From NCBI RefSeq assembly GCF_013033355.1, contig NZ_WQDY01000002.1, positions 434,001 to 498,000 of the forward strand: a stretch of 64,000 bases of DNA. Reading direction: 5' to 3'. Position 1 is the first letter of the stretch. Every line of letters begins with the position of its first letter. Shown here one piece after another: positions 25,404-34,163 of the stretch. Made by a program: the position numbers and the translations under genes. This stretch comes from Ruegeria lacuscaerulensis. GTDB taxonomy: Bacteria; Pseudomonadota; Alphaproteobacteria; Rhodobacterales; Rhodobacteraceae. Below the pieces are notes generated by a model, which had not been told where the DNA came from, did no database searches, and saw only the letters and a program-made list of their open reading frames with translations.

Positions 25404-26281
25404 CTTATCCGCCTCCCTAGCCGGGTGGCGGTAATTACAAACACTATAGCGACAAAGCCAACCGATAGCATCGCGATCAGTGAAAGGGTGGCGCCGAGTG
25501 GCCAGTTGTTGGCGGCCCCGAACTGCACCTGAATAAGGTTGGCGATCATCTTTCCATCCGACCCGCCAACCAGTGCCGGGGTCACATAGTCACCTACCGT
25601 GGGAATAAATATGATCAGACAAGCAGCAATGATCCCCGGGATGGTTAGTGGCAGCGTCACCCGCATGAAGCGTTGAAAAGGGCTGTTACCGAGGTCGGTG
25701 GCGGCTTCTAGTAAGCTCGGATCGATCTTCTGCAATGAGACATAGATCGGCAGGATCGCAAATGGCGCCCAAGCATGGGCAAGCGTCAGCACGACTGCAA
25801 ATTCATTGTAGAGAAGGAAGTCGAGCGGTTCGTCGATCAGACCAAGCATCAGCAGTGCAGAATTCATTACGCCGTTGAACCCCAGGATGAGTTTCCACGC
25901 AAATACACGCAGGAGGTAGCTAGACCAGAATGGAATGGTGATGAGCAGAAGCCAGATGGTCTTTTTACGGGCCTTCATCGCGATGAAATAAGCGATGGGA
26001 TATGCCAGTGCGACAGTAACTGCTGTAACTGCTCCGGCAATCCAGATCGACCTGAGCATTAAGTGTCTAACCAGAGGATCAGCAAACGCGTCGCTATAGT
26101 TTTTTAGTGTCGGCGTCTTGTCGAGCGTTACGTAGGTTTGCGTCCAGAACGAATAGGCGATCAGGATCAACAACGGAGCCGCCACCAGAAAGCCCACATA
26201 AGCCGTGGCTGGTGCGCTGAGGGTATAGCCCCGGGATGCTTCGCTACGAAAGATTACCCAAACTCCCATCCGGATTTTCAC
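25400..26281 (-). CDS. ABC importer permease, PotB type
   Basis: A 293-residue inner-membrane permease, first gene of the operon. Six membrane segments are visible, the first being AYVGFLVAAPLLILIAYSF, and the EAA loop is LEAATDLGNSPFQRFMRVTLP. The start is uncertain: GTG 26281 (MKIRM) or ATG 26269 (MGVWVIF); neither has a good Shine-Dalgarno. The perfect palindrome at 26289-26308 lies only seven bases before the GTG, so either transcription starts inside or beyond the operator, or the true start is the downstream ATG. Expression is likely controlled by the divergent TetR protein. Confidence 0.92.
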   Translation of the reverse strand: MKIRMGVWVIFRSEASRGYTLSAPATAYVGFLVAAPLLILIAYSFWTQTYVTLDKTPTLKNYSDAFADPLVRHLMLRSIWIAGAVTAVTVALAYPIAYFIAMKARKKTIWLLLITIPFWSSYLLRVFAWKLILGFNGVMNSALLMLGLIDEPLDFLLYNEFAVVLTLAHAWAPFAILPIYVSLQKIDPSLLEAATDLGNSPFQRFMRVTLPLTIPGIIAACLIIFIPTVGDYVTPALVGGSDGKMIANLIQVQFGAANNWPLGATLSLIAMLSVGFVAIVFVITATRLGRRIR

Positions 26282-26288
26282 GAGTCAC

Positions 26289-26308
26289 TAATGGACGATC
26301 GTCCATTA
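26289..26308. promoter_or_regulatory. Perfect 20-bp palindrome, TetR-family operator
   Basis: TAATGGACGATCGTCCATTA reads identically on both strands and lies in the 97-base space between the divergent TetR gene and the amine operon. TetR-family proteins bind palindromes of about this size, often with TGGAC...GTCCA arms. It would control the importer-demethylase operon and probably the regulator itself. Confidence 0.85.
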
Positions 26309-26378
26309 AATGTTGCGCCAGAACGGTCTTTCGTGTCAATCTTCCTGTGAGAAAGACTTGAGTGATGCTATCAAGTAA

Positions 26379-27032
26379 ATGGAATTATTGAATAAAGTGG
26401 AAAACGTTAGAGGAAGAAAACGTGGCTCGAAACGTGATCCAGATGCCAGTAAGCAACTTCTGATCAAGGCGACTCTGGACTCTATCGCGGATATTGGAGT
26501 CACCGAGACGACGGTCAGCTGCATCTGCGAGCGTTCTGGTTTGTCACGCGGAATGATCCATTTGCATTTCGGCGGGAAAGACAATTTGTTGACGGCAGCA
26601 GCCCAGCATTTCAGTGCCCAATATTATTCCGAGATGGACAAAATGACCGATCTGGGCTCGGATGCATCGCCCGAAGACCGAGTGATGGCTGTGATCGAGG
26701 CGGATCTGTCCGAAGCACTGCTCAATCCAAGAAGTACAAAAATCTGGCATGCATTTCGCGGCATCGCGAGCTCACACCCAGGCATTGCCCGCTACAGCAG
26801 CACTCAGGATCAAAAACTTGTCGAGACATTGCGGCTTGCGTTTAAGGAGATAGCTCAAAAAAACGAGCGTGACCCAAACTTGGTGGACGATGCCACTGCC
26901 GGAACGCTGGCTTTGCTGGAAGGTATGTGGGTCAATTACCTAACAGATATGCAGGGTTTTTCACGACGACGCTCTGTTGATCTTATCAGACGTTTCTTGT
27001 GCGGACTTTTCCCCGAAAAATTTAAATTGTGA
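26379..27032 (+). CDS. TetR-family regulator (BetI-like) of the amine operon
   Basis: A 217-residue repressor. The N-terminal HTH is clear: LIKATLDSIADIGVTETTVSCICERSGLSRGMIHLHFGGKDNLL (residues about 28-71, given here only as landmarks TTVSCICERSGLSRG and HLHFGGKD). The C-terminal part (about 75-210) is the ligand-binding helical domain and resembles BetI, the choline-sensing repressor. The gene is divergent from the amine operon and a perfect palindrome separates them, so it almost certainly represses that operon and responds to the imported amine or its product. No clear Shine-Dalgarno precedes ATG 26379. Confidence 0.92.
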   Translation: MELLNKVENVRGRKRGSKRDPDASKQLLIKATLDSIADIGVTETTVSCICERSGLSRGMIHLHFGGKDNLLTAAAQHFSAQYYSEMDKMTDLGSDASPEDRVMAVIEADLSEALLNPRSTKIWHAFRGIASSHPGIARYSSTQDQKLVETLRLAFKEIAQKNERDPNLVDDATAGTLALLEGMWVNYLTDMQGFSRRRSVDLIRRFLCGLFPEKFKL

Positions 27033-27436
27033 GATTTCGGGACGCTCAGATTTGAGACGGAAAAACAGCATGTTCTTGGAAAGCCGACTGCTGGTATTGG
27101 CGAATTCCCTGGCGTCTAAATGCAACACCCCCGTGCATTGGACGAAATCCAACGCCCGCTTTCCCCCGAAGAAAGGTTTCCATTGCACGTGCAGCGAAAG
27201 ACCGCTTTCCGCCCAAAACGACAAATGCTGCGCCCGTAGCCTAAGTCGCCTTTGGGCTCGAAGTAGACATTCGCTGCACTCGGTGTGAAAGACTGCTATG
27301 CGGACAAAACGGCCTTTCGCAACAACACTCTTAAGGTACAAGCAGGCCGAGGTAACTCCGTTCCTTCCAGTATGAAAGTATCGTGCAAGTTTACGCAAAG
27401 ATCGTTTCAACGGATGCAGCTAAACGAACTAAAACT
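27033..27436. other. Non-coding gap with repeat family A
   Basis: About 400 bases between convergent genes. It contains the family A repeat at 27251-27306; otherwise I see no gene, RNA or terminator. Confidence 0.45.
27251..27306. repeat. Intergenic repeat family A, copy 1
   Basis: A 56-base segment beginning TTTGGGCTCGAAG and ending ATGCGGACA aligns without gaps to 29645-29700. The two outer blocks (13 and 16 bases) are nearly identical; the centre shares TTCGCTGCA. A third, shorter match is at 49426-49438. Confidence 0.75.
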
Positions 27437-28084
27437 TCAAGATTTTTGCGCGACAATATAGCGGCTCTGGAGCATTGAGGCTTGATCAGAAGTATAATGC
27501 ACGTCGAAGCCTGCGGACGCGATTTTCCTTTCAAGCACTGATCCAGACACAAAATGCACAAACGGGGCTTTCCCAAGAGCCTGCATGATTGGGATGGCGA
27601 TCCGACTGATCATCGCATACTTGAAACCACCGCTCTCAGGTGCGCAGACGGTTTTGGATATGAAAAGCCCACCGGGTTTTGTAAGTGCGGAAATGTGCTC
27701 GAGCGCTTGGTCCAAATCGGGCAGAAGATGAAGCAAATTATGCGCCAAGATCGCATCGTAAGAACCTTCATCTAAACCATGCTCAAGAACTTCAGCCACC
27801 TTGAAAGTGACGTTCTCCAATCCTTCTTTAGCACGCTTCTCATCGGCAATCTTGATCATGCCCGGAGCGAGATCCGTGGCAGTGACATGGGCGACATGCG
27901 GTGCAAGCAGCAGCGCGGTTGAACCCGTCCCGCACCCGATTTCCAGTATGTTGTCCTCCGCTTTCAGATACGACTTCGTGAGCTCGAGTGTTTTCAGATA
28001 CCCTTCCATGTTGCGGATTGGGTCTGCCGCATACTTTTGTGAGATATTGCTCCAGAACGCGGCATCCTTGGACAAAGCAGTCAT
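27437..28084 (-). CDS. Class I SAM-dependent methyltransferase
   Basis: A 215-residue cytoplasmic methyltransferase. Motif I LEIGCGTGSTALLLAP binds S-adenosylmethionine, followed by VTATDLAPGMIKIA (motif II), AILAHNLLHLLPD (motif IV) and LTKPGGLFISKTVC. The start MTALSKDAAFW at 28084 fits the family; the frame is open far upstream but that part overlaps the divergent LysR gene. The arrangement (methyltransferase divergent from a LysR gene, 96 bases apart) suggests the LysR protein controls it. The substrate, small molecule or lipid, is not evident. Confidence 0.9.
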   Translation of the reverse strand: MTALSKDAAFWSNISQKYAADPIRNMEGYLKTLELTKSYLKAEDNILEIGCGTGSTALLLAPHVAHVTATDLAPGMIKIADEKRAKEGLENVTFKVAEVLEHGLDEGSYDAILAHNLLHLLPDLDQALEHISALTKPGGLFISKTVCAPESGGFKYAMISRIAIPIMQALGKAPFVHFVSGSVLERKIASAGFDVHYTSDQASMLQSRYIVAQKS

Positions 28085-28180
28085 TTCATTACTCTCAAAA
28101 AAGGTTGTCGCCGTATCCTTTACTTCCAAACAATCATTTATGGAATTGCCACAATTTGCAGAAGTGTTATTCAAAAATGC

Positions 28181-29080
28181 ATGAACTGGAAGGCAATCAA
28201 TTTCGACTGGAACCAGGTACGGTCCTTTCTTGCGACAGCCGAAGAAGGCTCGTTTTCCGCAGCCGCACGCGTTCTTGAGCAAACTCAACCCACTGTTGGC
28301 CGTCAAGTTGCTGCGCTGGAAACGGCCCTTGGCATCACTCTGTTTGAAAGAGTCGGCAAGTCGCTTAATTTGACGACTGCTGGCGCCGAGCTTTTGTTGC
28401 ATGTCAGAGAAATGGCGGATGTGGCGAACAGGATTTCTCTTACTGCGACAAGCCAGTCGCAAGCTGTTGAAGGGCAAGTCAGGATTACTGCGTCCGATGT
28501 GATGTCTGCCTATCAGCTGCCACCTATACTGAAAAAGATCCGACTTGCGGCACCGCGACTAGAGATCGACATCGTTGCTGCAAATGACATACGAGACATA
28601 CAGCGACGTGAGGCTGATATCGCCATCCGACATGTGCGTCCAACTCAGCCGGATCTGACAGCAAAGCTTGTCGCCGAGGCCACGGCCCATTTTTACGCAG
28701 CACCTTCGTACCTTGATCAGGTGGGACGGCCGAAAAATGAAAACGAAATTGCGAAATTGGACTTTGTCGGGTTTGGGGACATCGACACGATGATCGGTTT
28801 TCTCGATCCGGCGGGCATTAAAGTAACCCGAAAGAGCTTCAGGATTGGCTCACAAAGCGGGATTGTATCCTGGCAACTGGTGCGCCAAGGTTTTGGCGTA
28901 AGTGTAATGTCGGATGATGTGGCTGCCTTAACACCTGGTGTGGAGCGCGTGCTCCCCGACCGCGAGCCGTTTAAGTTCCCGATTTGGCTGGCGACACACT
29001 CCGAGTTACATACCGCACGAAGGATCAGGTTGGTATTTGATCAACTAGCGGACCAACTTAGCGCAGGGACCATCAGGTAA
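28181..29080 (+). CDS. LysR-family transcriptional regulator
   Basis: A 299-residue LysR regulator. The N-terminal HTH is visible in VRSFLATAEEGSFSAAARV with LEQTQPTVGRQVAALE and the wing LFERVGKSLNLTTAGAEL; the periplasmic-binding-like effector domain follows from about residue 95. It is divergent from the methyltransferase gene, the classic layout for autoregulation and control of the neighbour. The effector is unknown. The small kinase gene downstream (17 bases away) may be co-transcribed. Confidence 0.93.
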   Translation: MNWKAINFDWNQVRSFLATAEEGSFSAAARVLEQTQPTVGRQVAALETALGITLFERVGKSLNLTTAGAELLLHVREMADVANRISLTATSQSQAVEGQVRITASDVMSAYQLPPILKKIRLAAPRLEIDIVAANDIRDIQRREADIAIRHVRPTQPDLTAKLVAEATAHFYAAPSYLDQVGRPKNENEIAKLDFVGFGDIDTMIGFLDPAGIKVTRKSFRIGSQSGIVSWQLVRQGFGVSVMSDDVAALTPGVERVLPDREPFKFPIWLATHSELHTARRIRLVFDQLADQLSAGTIR

Positions 29081-29096
29081 TCCGGGAGTTCGTTCT

Positions 29097-29588
29097 ATGT
29101 CACAGGCTATTCCAACGCTTCACTTGCTATGCGGCAAAGTCGCTTCTGGAAAATCTACTCTGGCAGCGGAACTAGCGGAAAGAGACGCAGTCGTGCTCAT
29201 TTCAGAAGATGAATGGCTTAGCGCCCTGTTTGGCGACCAGATGAAGTCCCTGCAGGACTACGTGAATTGCGCTTGGAAACTGCGACCGGTCATGGGGCGT
29301 CACGTGGCTTCTTTGCTGAAGGCTGGCGTTTCAGTGGTTCTCGATTTTCCAGCGAACACAATTGAAAATAGAGCTTGGATGCGCGACTTGCTGAAAGACA
29401 CGGCTGCGCAGCAGCACCTTCACTTTTTGGATTTGCCAGATGAAGTTTGTCTGCACAGGCTGCATAAGCGCAACAGAGAAGGCGCGCATGCCTTTGCACC
29501 AACAGAAGATCAATATCGCCGTATTGCGCGGCATTTCGTGCCACCATTGCCCGAAGAAGGTTTCAACATCATAACTCACCGTCAGTAG
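29097..29588 (+). CDS. AAA_33/zeta-like P-loop kinase
   Basis: A 163-residue P-loop protein: Walker A GKVASGKS near residues 13-20, ISEDEW as the catalytic Asp/Glu region, VVLDFPANT as Walker B-like strand, and an Arg-rich lid (HRLHKRNREG). Such small kinases phosphorylate nucleosides, antibiotics or other small molecules; zeta toxins share the fold but are usually longer and paired with an antitoxin, which is absent here. It sits 17 bases after the LysR gene and may be co-transcribed with it. Substrate unknown. Confidence 0.85.
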   Translation: MSQAIPTLHLLCGKVASGKSTLAAELAERDAVVLISEDEWLSALFGDQMKSLQDYVNCAWKLRPVMGRHVASLLKAGVSVVLDFPANTIENRAWMRDLLKDTAAQQHLHFLDLPDEVCLHRLHKRNREGAHAFAPTEDQYRRIARHFVPPLPEEGFNIITHRQ

Positions 29589-29644
29589 CGGCGGCACCAA
29601 ACATGTTTCGAGCACCTGCTCTGCATCGACGGATGCACGACTGC

Positions 29645-29709
29645 TTTGGGCTCGAAGCGGAGCTTCGCTGCAATTGAGTCGAACGACTGCCATGCGGACA
29701 TAGCTGCCG
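29645..29709. repeat. Intergenic repeat family A, copy 2
   Basis: This copy aligns over 56 bases with 27251-27306 and continues with AGCTGCCG, which is shared with the partial copy at 16043-16059. It lies in a 299-base gap (29589-29887) between convergent genes that shows nothing else. Confidence 0.75.
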
Positions 29710-29887
29710 TCCACTTGGCACAAGGCAATAACCGCTCGCAGTCCACAGAGGGCACCAAGATGTACTGCGCTAAGTAGGCTCGCGCACAAAACGCAAAGCT
29801 GGCCTCAGGCAATTTCTTTGAAATCACAGTTGATTTTGCAGCGAATGGCTCGGCAATAACGCAAAAGATCCAGTGTCAAATTTTGAT

Positions 29888-30799
29888 TCAGCTGCTTTTC
29901 TCAATAGTGTTGGAAAGCAGAAAATTATTGATCGCAAGTCGCCAATCATAAGGGTCAAGGTTGCAGAATGAAACTCTCGTATCTCCTTCACGGTCACGTA
30001 ACCCATCAACTTTACTGGCAATCACATTGCGCTTCGCGGCAAGCGCTTCGTCCAGCACAAGTCCGTAAGCCTCCCAACGCGACGGAATCGCAACAATATC
30101 GACGGCTTGATAGGCCTCTGCAGGGTCCTCGGCGTGGCCCCGAAATTCTATGCGCGGGTCACCCTCTGCCAGTGTCTCAAGGTATAAACGCTGACTGCCT
30201 TCGCCAAAGATCAACAAACGCGCGCCCGGCGTTCGGGTTAACCGAAAGCCTTGGATCAGGATGTCGAAGCCTTTCTGCTGCTCGAGCCGCCCGATGGCAC
30301 CAATTGTGGTCTTTGACTTGGGAGGCATCGTGTTGCGCGACAACTGCTCAAGATCAACGGTCGGAGGAATGACGGTCAGTTTTTCCGAGGCGGCCAGGCG
30401 TCTTTCCTTCATCCAGCCCGACTGCGAATGGCTGACCGCGACCACCTGATCGAAGAAGGAATAGATCACCCTCAGCATTGCAAAGAACCGACGTTTGTGT
30501 GGGACATTCAGAGTGGTGAATGCCCGGGTGTAACTGTGTTCGACATGGACCAGTCGAGTGTCCAGATGCATTGCGCGAAGCGCCGAGAACGCGGGTAAGC
30601 TTCTCCAGCTTGGTACGACGTGGGACACGATGACATCCGCATTCAGTTTGCCCCAAGAAAATGCAGTCCGTTTAACCTTCAACACCTTTTGATCGACCGT
30701 TTCGGACAGATCTGATTGCGCCAAAAGATGGTCGAGCATCCGCATCACGCCGCCCGCTGTCGTGTCGTCCACCAGGTGGAGTATCTTTTTCTGTTCCAT
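29888..30799 (-). CDS. GT4-family glycosyltransferase
   Basis: A 303-residue GT-B glycosyltransferase that adds a sugar from a nucleotide donor during exopolysaccharide assembly on the cytoplasmic face of the inner membrane. The C-terminal donor-binding half shows GAIGRLEQQKGFD, LLIFGEGSQR and the E-x7-E motif in SRWEAYGLVLDEALA. The N-terminal half starts KILHLVDDTTAGGVMRM. It is the last gene of the minus-strand run of transferases and flippase and begins 14 bases after the previous stop. The sugar transferred cannot be read. Confidence 0.9.
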   Translation of the reverse strand: MEQKKILHLVDDTTAGGVMRMLDHLLAQSDLSETVDQKVLKVKRTAFSWGKLNADVIVSHVVPSWRSLPAFSALRAMHLDTRLVHVEHSYTRAFTTLNVPHKRRFFAMLRVIYSFFDQVVAVSHSQSGWMKERRLAASEKLTVIPPTVDLEQLSRNTMPPKSKTTIGAIGRLEQQKGFDILIQGFRLTRTPGARLLIFGEGSQRLYLETLAEGDPRIEFRGHAEDPAEAYQAVDIVAIPSRWEAYGLVLDEALAAKRNVIASKVDGLRDREGDTRVSFCNLDPYDWRLAINNFLLSNTIEKSS

Positions 30800-30812
30800 G
30801 ATGACGCCTCTC

Positions 30813-31799
30813 TCAGATCGATTGCAGTTTGGATTTCATTTGTCCCAGCCGGGTGATCGGGCCGGGTCCGAACGTTTTCAACACAAGGGCTGCGGCGAAA
30901 GTGCTGAACGTTTTCACAGGTTCCTCAAACACCGGGCGGAGGCTTTCCTGGACGCTGCGTGCAAACAACTCCCAAGCTTTGTCCCGATCGAGGTTGGTGA
31001 TAGCCCGCCGCGCCAGATAGCGCAGCTGATAAGCACGGGACGAGGGTTCGTGCCGGGCAAAGAATTCAGGGTTCAGCGGGCGCAGCTTCGCGATCATCCT
31101 CTCCCACGCCTCTAACTGGCGATCTAAAGCCGCCGAAAGCCCGCCTGCATTGATCCGGTAGTGGGTCAGCAGCCCCGGAACACCTTCGATCTGCCAATCG
31201 GTCTTCAACATCAGCCGCATCCAGCATTCGATATCTTCGGACTGCCGGAAGGTCTCATCGAAGACCCAATCCCGCTCGGTTTCAAAGCTCGGGCGGTAGG
31301 CCAAAGCCTCCAGCACTGTCTTTCGAATAACGGCCGCCGATCCGTTGCCGATCGGGTTGCGGTTCAGAACATGTGCTGCGGTCACATTCTTCAGGCGGGG
31401 TGCTTGTTTGATCCCCATCATGCACCCCGCTTCGTCGATCAAGGCACTGCCGGAGTAACTAACCCCCACGTCCGGTTCGGCCTTGAGATGGTGAACATGA
31501 GCCGCCAGCTTCTCGGGCATCCACAGATCGTCGGCGTCGCAAAAGCCGACTAATTTACCCCGCGCGGCAGCGATGCCAGTATTTCTTGCCCCCGCCAGCC
31601 CACGATTGGCTTGCCGGACAAGTCGTACGCGTGTGTCGCCTTGGTGCGCGCGAGCAATCTCGGAGGTCGCGTCCTGCGATCCATCGTCGACGATGATGAT
31701 TTCGAAATCGTCATAGGTCTGCGCCTGCAGTGAGGCGAGCGTTTCGGCCAAGGTTGCTTCGGCATTGTAAGCGGGTACGACGATGGATGCTGTGGGCAT
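30813..31799 (-). CDS. GT2-family glycosyltransferase
   Basis: A 328-residue GT-A transferase. ASIVVPAYNAEATLAETL, IIIVDDGSQD and the metal-binding CDADDLW are the standard GT2 landmarks in the first 110 residues. AAGGAGATCACC directly before ATG 31799 fixes the start; an upstream ATG lies outside. The C-terminal half is helical and similar in layout to that of the next gene upstream, so the two look like diverged duplicates. It builds the repeat unit of the exopolysaccharide. Confidence 0.93.
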   Translation of the reverse strand: MPTASIVVPAYNAEATLAETLASLQAQTYDDFEIIIVDDGSQDATSEIARAHQGDTRVRLVRQANRGLAGARNTGIAAARGKLVGFCDADDLWMPEKLAAHVHHLKAEPDVGVSYSGSALIDEAGCMMGIKQAPRLKNVTAAHVLNRNPIGNGSAAVIRKTVLEALAYRPSFETERDWVFDETFRQSEDIECWMRLMLKTDWQIEGVPGLLTHYRINAGGLSAALDRQLEAWERMIAKLRPLNPEFFARHEPSSRAYQLRYLARRAITNLDRDKAWELFARSVQESLRPVFEEPVKTFSTFAAALVLKTFGPGPITRLGQMKSKLQSI

Positions 31800-31819
31800 G
31801 GTGATCTCCTTCAGAATTC

Positions 31820-32734
31820 TCATGAAAACAACGCGCTTTTGAGTGCTTGCGGCAGGATCGGAGCCAGTGCGGCCCCTGCTGCGGTGGGCAGACCTCGGCG
31901 CAGGGGCAGCAGGAAACTGCGCGCATCCAGACTCAAACCGTTGCGTGTGTAAGACAGGGCCTGATCTTGATGCCCCAGCCGCAATGCCCGACGCGCGAGA
32001 TAACGCAAATAGACGGCCTCGGACGATCGGGACGGGAACACGCCATAAGACGCAGCCGTTTTGACCGCGTAGGCCCGCCCAGCGCGCATTGCGGCCAAAT
32101 CCGAAGACAATCCCCCGGCACTGGTGCGATACCAGACCTGAAAATGATTGACCCCTTTGATTGTGAACCCTTCGCCTGCGAGGCGGATCAACAGCTCCAA
32201 GTCTTCGTTATGAACCGTTCTGGTGTCCAAACCGCCCACTGCGTTGAAGACTTCACCGCGGATCGAAAGATTCGACATGGTGCAGACCGGGTTTTCCGCC
32301 AACAGGTCCTGAACGGTCAGGGGGGCACCAGGAACGGTCGAGTATGTCTGAGAATCTCCGGGCTGATCGGCAAAGAACCGGATCTGTCCGAAAACCGCGT
32401 CCGTAGAGGAAGGTTGGAAGGCTTCGTTTAGTTGCGCCAGCTTGTCCTTGAGCCACAAGTCGTCCGCGTCGCAGAATGCCAGTATGTCACCCTTGGCCAG
32501 TTCCGCCCCATAGTTACGCGCGGCACTTGGGCCATCGAAGGGGTTACTTACGACCCGGATACGGGGGTCTTGCGCGATGTGGTCCAGCACGGTGGACAAG
32601 CACACGCTTGAGGGACGATCGCCGACGCAAATCGCCTCCCAATTCGTGAAGCTTTGCGCGCGAATGCTGGCCAGCGTTTCGGCAATTGTATCCGCGTCGG
32701 TGTGAAACGGCACGATGACGGTAAAGCGGGTCAT
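31820..32734 (-). CDS. GT2-family glycosyltransferase
   Basis: A 304-residue GT-A transferase with FTVIVPFHTDADTIAETL, a nucleotide-binding strand (AICVGDRPSS) and CDADDLWLKDKL. The start MTRFTV overlaps the flippase stop (ATGA at 32731-32734). Its C-terminal region (AVYLRYLARRALRLG) parallels AYQLRYLARRAITNL in the neighbouring GT2, supporting an ancient tandem duplication. Role as for the neighbouring transferases, with an unknown sugar. Confidence 0.92.
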   Translation of the reverse strand: MTRFTVIVPFHTDADTIAETLASIRAQSFTNWEAICVGDRPSSVCLSTVLDHIAQDPRIRVVSNPFDGPSAARNYGAELAKGDILAFCDADDLWLKDKLAQLNEAFQPSSTDAVFGQIRFFADQPGDSQTYSTVPGAPLTVQDLLAENPVCTMSNLSIRGEVFNAVGGLDTRTVHNEDLELLIRLAGEGFTIKGVNHFQVWYRTSAGGLSSDLAAMRAGRAYAVKTAASYGVFPSRSSEAVYLRYLARRALRLGHQDQALSYTRNGLSLDARSFLLPLRRGLPTAAGAALAPILPQALKSALFS

Positions 32735-33969
32735 TGGTAGCGGAGCCCTTCTGTTGTTTGGTGATCCCGAGGCAGCAGCAACCAAGAGGCTGTCAGCATC
32801 AGAGCAGTGCTCGTCAGCAAGTATCCGATCGCCACTGGCATCAGCCCGAACGGCGCCATGATCGCGGTGTTAAGGATCAGTGCGAAAGCCAAGGCTGCGC
32901 TGACCCGTAGCTCGATAAACGCGCGGTTTTCGGACCGCAGCCAACCGGCCACGGCAGACCAGATAACACTGGGCAATGCGGCAAGGCACAGCACCGAGAC
33001 CACGGGTGAAATCTGGTGCCACTCGGCTCCCAGCAGCAGTGGCACATAGACCGGCGCGAGCGCGGCTTGCAGCAAAACCAGCGGGCTCAGCACCAGGAGG
33101 GACGTGCCGAGCCCGTGACGCAGCGCCTTGGTTTTGTCCGGGGCTACGCACAGATGTGGGAAAAGAACGACTGAAAAGGCCTGGGTGAACGAAGTCGCCA
33201 AGCCGAGCCCGGCGTTGAAGGCCATGAAGTAGATACCAAGGCTCTCAGCCCCCAGCATCACGCCGACCACAAGCTTGTCAGCTTGCAGACGCAGAACTTT
33301 GACAACCTCAACCCCCAGTACAGCACAGCCGAAGCCAACAAAGGGGCGAAGGGCGGCAAACCCTTGTTTGGCGTCAGGTGCCCAGGGACGCAGGCGGCGC
33401 ATCAAGACCAACCAGATCGGCGCCGCCAGCAAACGGGGCAGTACCAAAGCCAATGGCGAGGCCCAGAGCAGCGCCAGTAGCGCCGCCGTGACATTCGCAC
33501 CAACCACCTGCCCTCCGGCAATGGCGGCGGTCTGTTGCAACTTACCCTCGCGCATCGCGAGCGCGGCCTGCACCAGACCGGCAGGCATGAACAGGTACTC
33601 TCCGGCCAGAAAGGCGAGCAACAGTGCCAGCGTCTCGTGCCCTATCGCGTAGAGGAACGCAGCGATAGCCAGTTGCAGCAAAAACAACGCTCCGCACCAG
33701 ACCCAGAAGATACGATGCGCGCTGTTGCAGCGTTTTTCCAGCTCGGCCGGCGGGGCTTGGATGATCATCTGCCCCACGCCGTTTTCGGTCAGAGCCTTTA
33801 GGATTTCCCCCGCTGCAAGGGCAGCGGCAGCCAGACCGATCGCCTCGGGGCTGAGGCTGCGGGCCACGACGACAACGACCACAAGACGCGACGCCTTTGC
33901 AGCCACTTCGGACGCAGCATAGGCCAGCAGATGCCGCAAGAAACTGGTATGTGCCAATCGCTGAGTCAT
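32731..33969 (-). CDS. Polysaccharide flippase (Wzx / MOP superfamily)
   Basis: A 412-residue inner-membrane protein with about 12 hydrophobic segments, starting MTQRLAHTSFLRHLLAYAAS. The pattern SEVAAKASRLVVVVVVARSLSPEAIGL near the N-terminus is typical of lipopolysaccharide biosynthesis flippases, which move lipid-linked repeat units to the periplasm. First gene of the minus-strand transferase run, divergent from the export lipoprotein gene; the shared 194-base promoter region holds the locus's regulatory motif. Confidence 0.9.
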   Translation of the reverse strand: MTQRLAHTSFLRHLLAYAASEVAAKASRLVVVVVVARSLSPEAIGLAAAALAAGEILKALTENGVGQMIIQAPPAELEKRCNSAHRIFWVWCGALFLLQLAIAAFLYAIGHETLALLLAFLAGEYLFMPAGLVQAALAMREGKLQQTAAIAGGQVVGANVTAALLALLWASPLALVLPRLLAAPIWLVLMRRLRPWAPDAKQGFAALRPFVGFGCAVLGVEVVKVLRLQADKLVVGVMLGAESLGIYFMAFNAGLGLATSFTQAFSVVLFPHLCVAPDKTKALRHGLGTSLLVLSPLVLLQAALAPVYVPLLLGAEWHQISPVVSVLCLAALPSVIWSAVAGWLRSENRAFIELRVSAALAFALILNTAIMAPFGLMPVAIGYLLTSTALMLTASWLLLPRDHQTTEGLRYQ

Positions 33970-34072
33970 GTCGCCAAATGTCCAAAATAGTGTCGGGATC
34001 AGTTCTAATTGGTCGCGGCATCCCTGTCCCAGACGCGGGAGAACAGCTGGGCGCACCATCCGGCGAGCGACC

Positions 34073-34105
34073 TATCCGAATGGGATAAACGGCAATCCCA
34101 ATGCC
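34073..34105 (+). promoter_or_regulatory. Exopolysaccharide-locus regulatory motif, copy 1
   Basis: TATCC-GAATG-GGATA (34073-34087) followed after eight bases by TCCCAATGCC (34096-34105). It lies 76 bases before the export lipoprotein start and 104 before the divergent flippase start. Same bipartite layout as at 38.55 kb and 41.74 kb, with a five- instead of four-base spacer. Confidence 0.75.
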
Positions 34106-34163
34106 GGTCTGACGCACATCAAGACACTGCTGTAGCTGTGGATGCAGTTCAGGAGAGTTCAAA

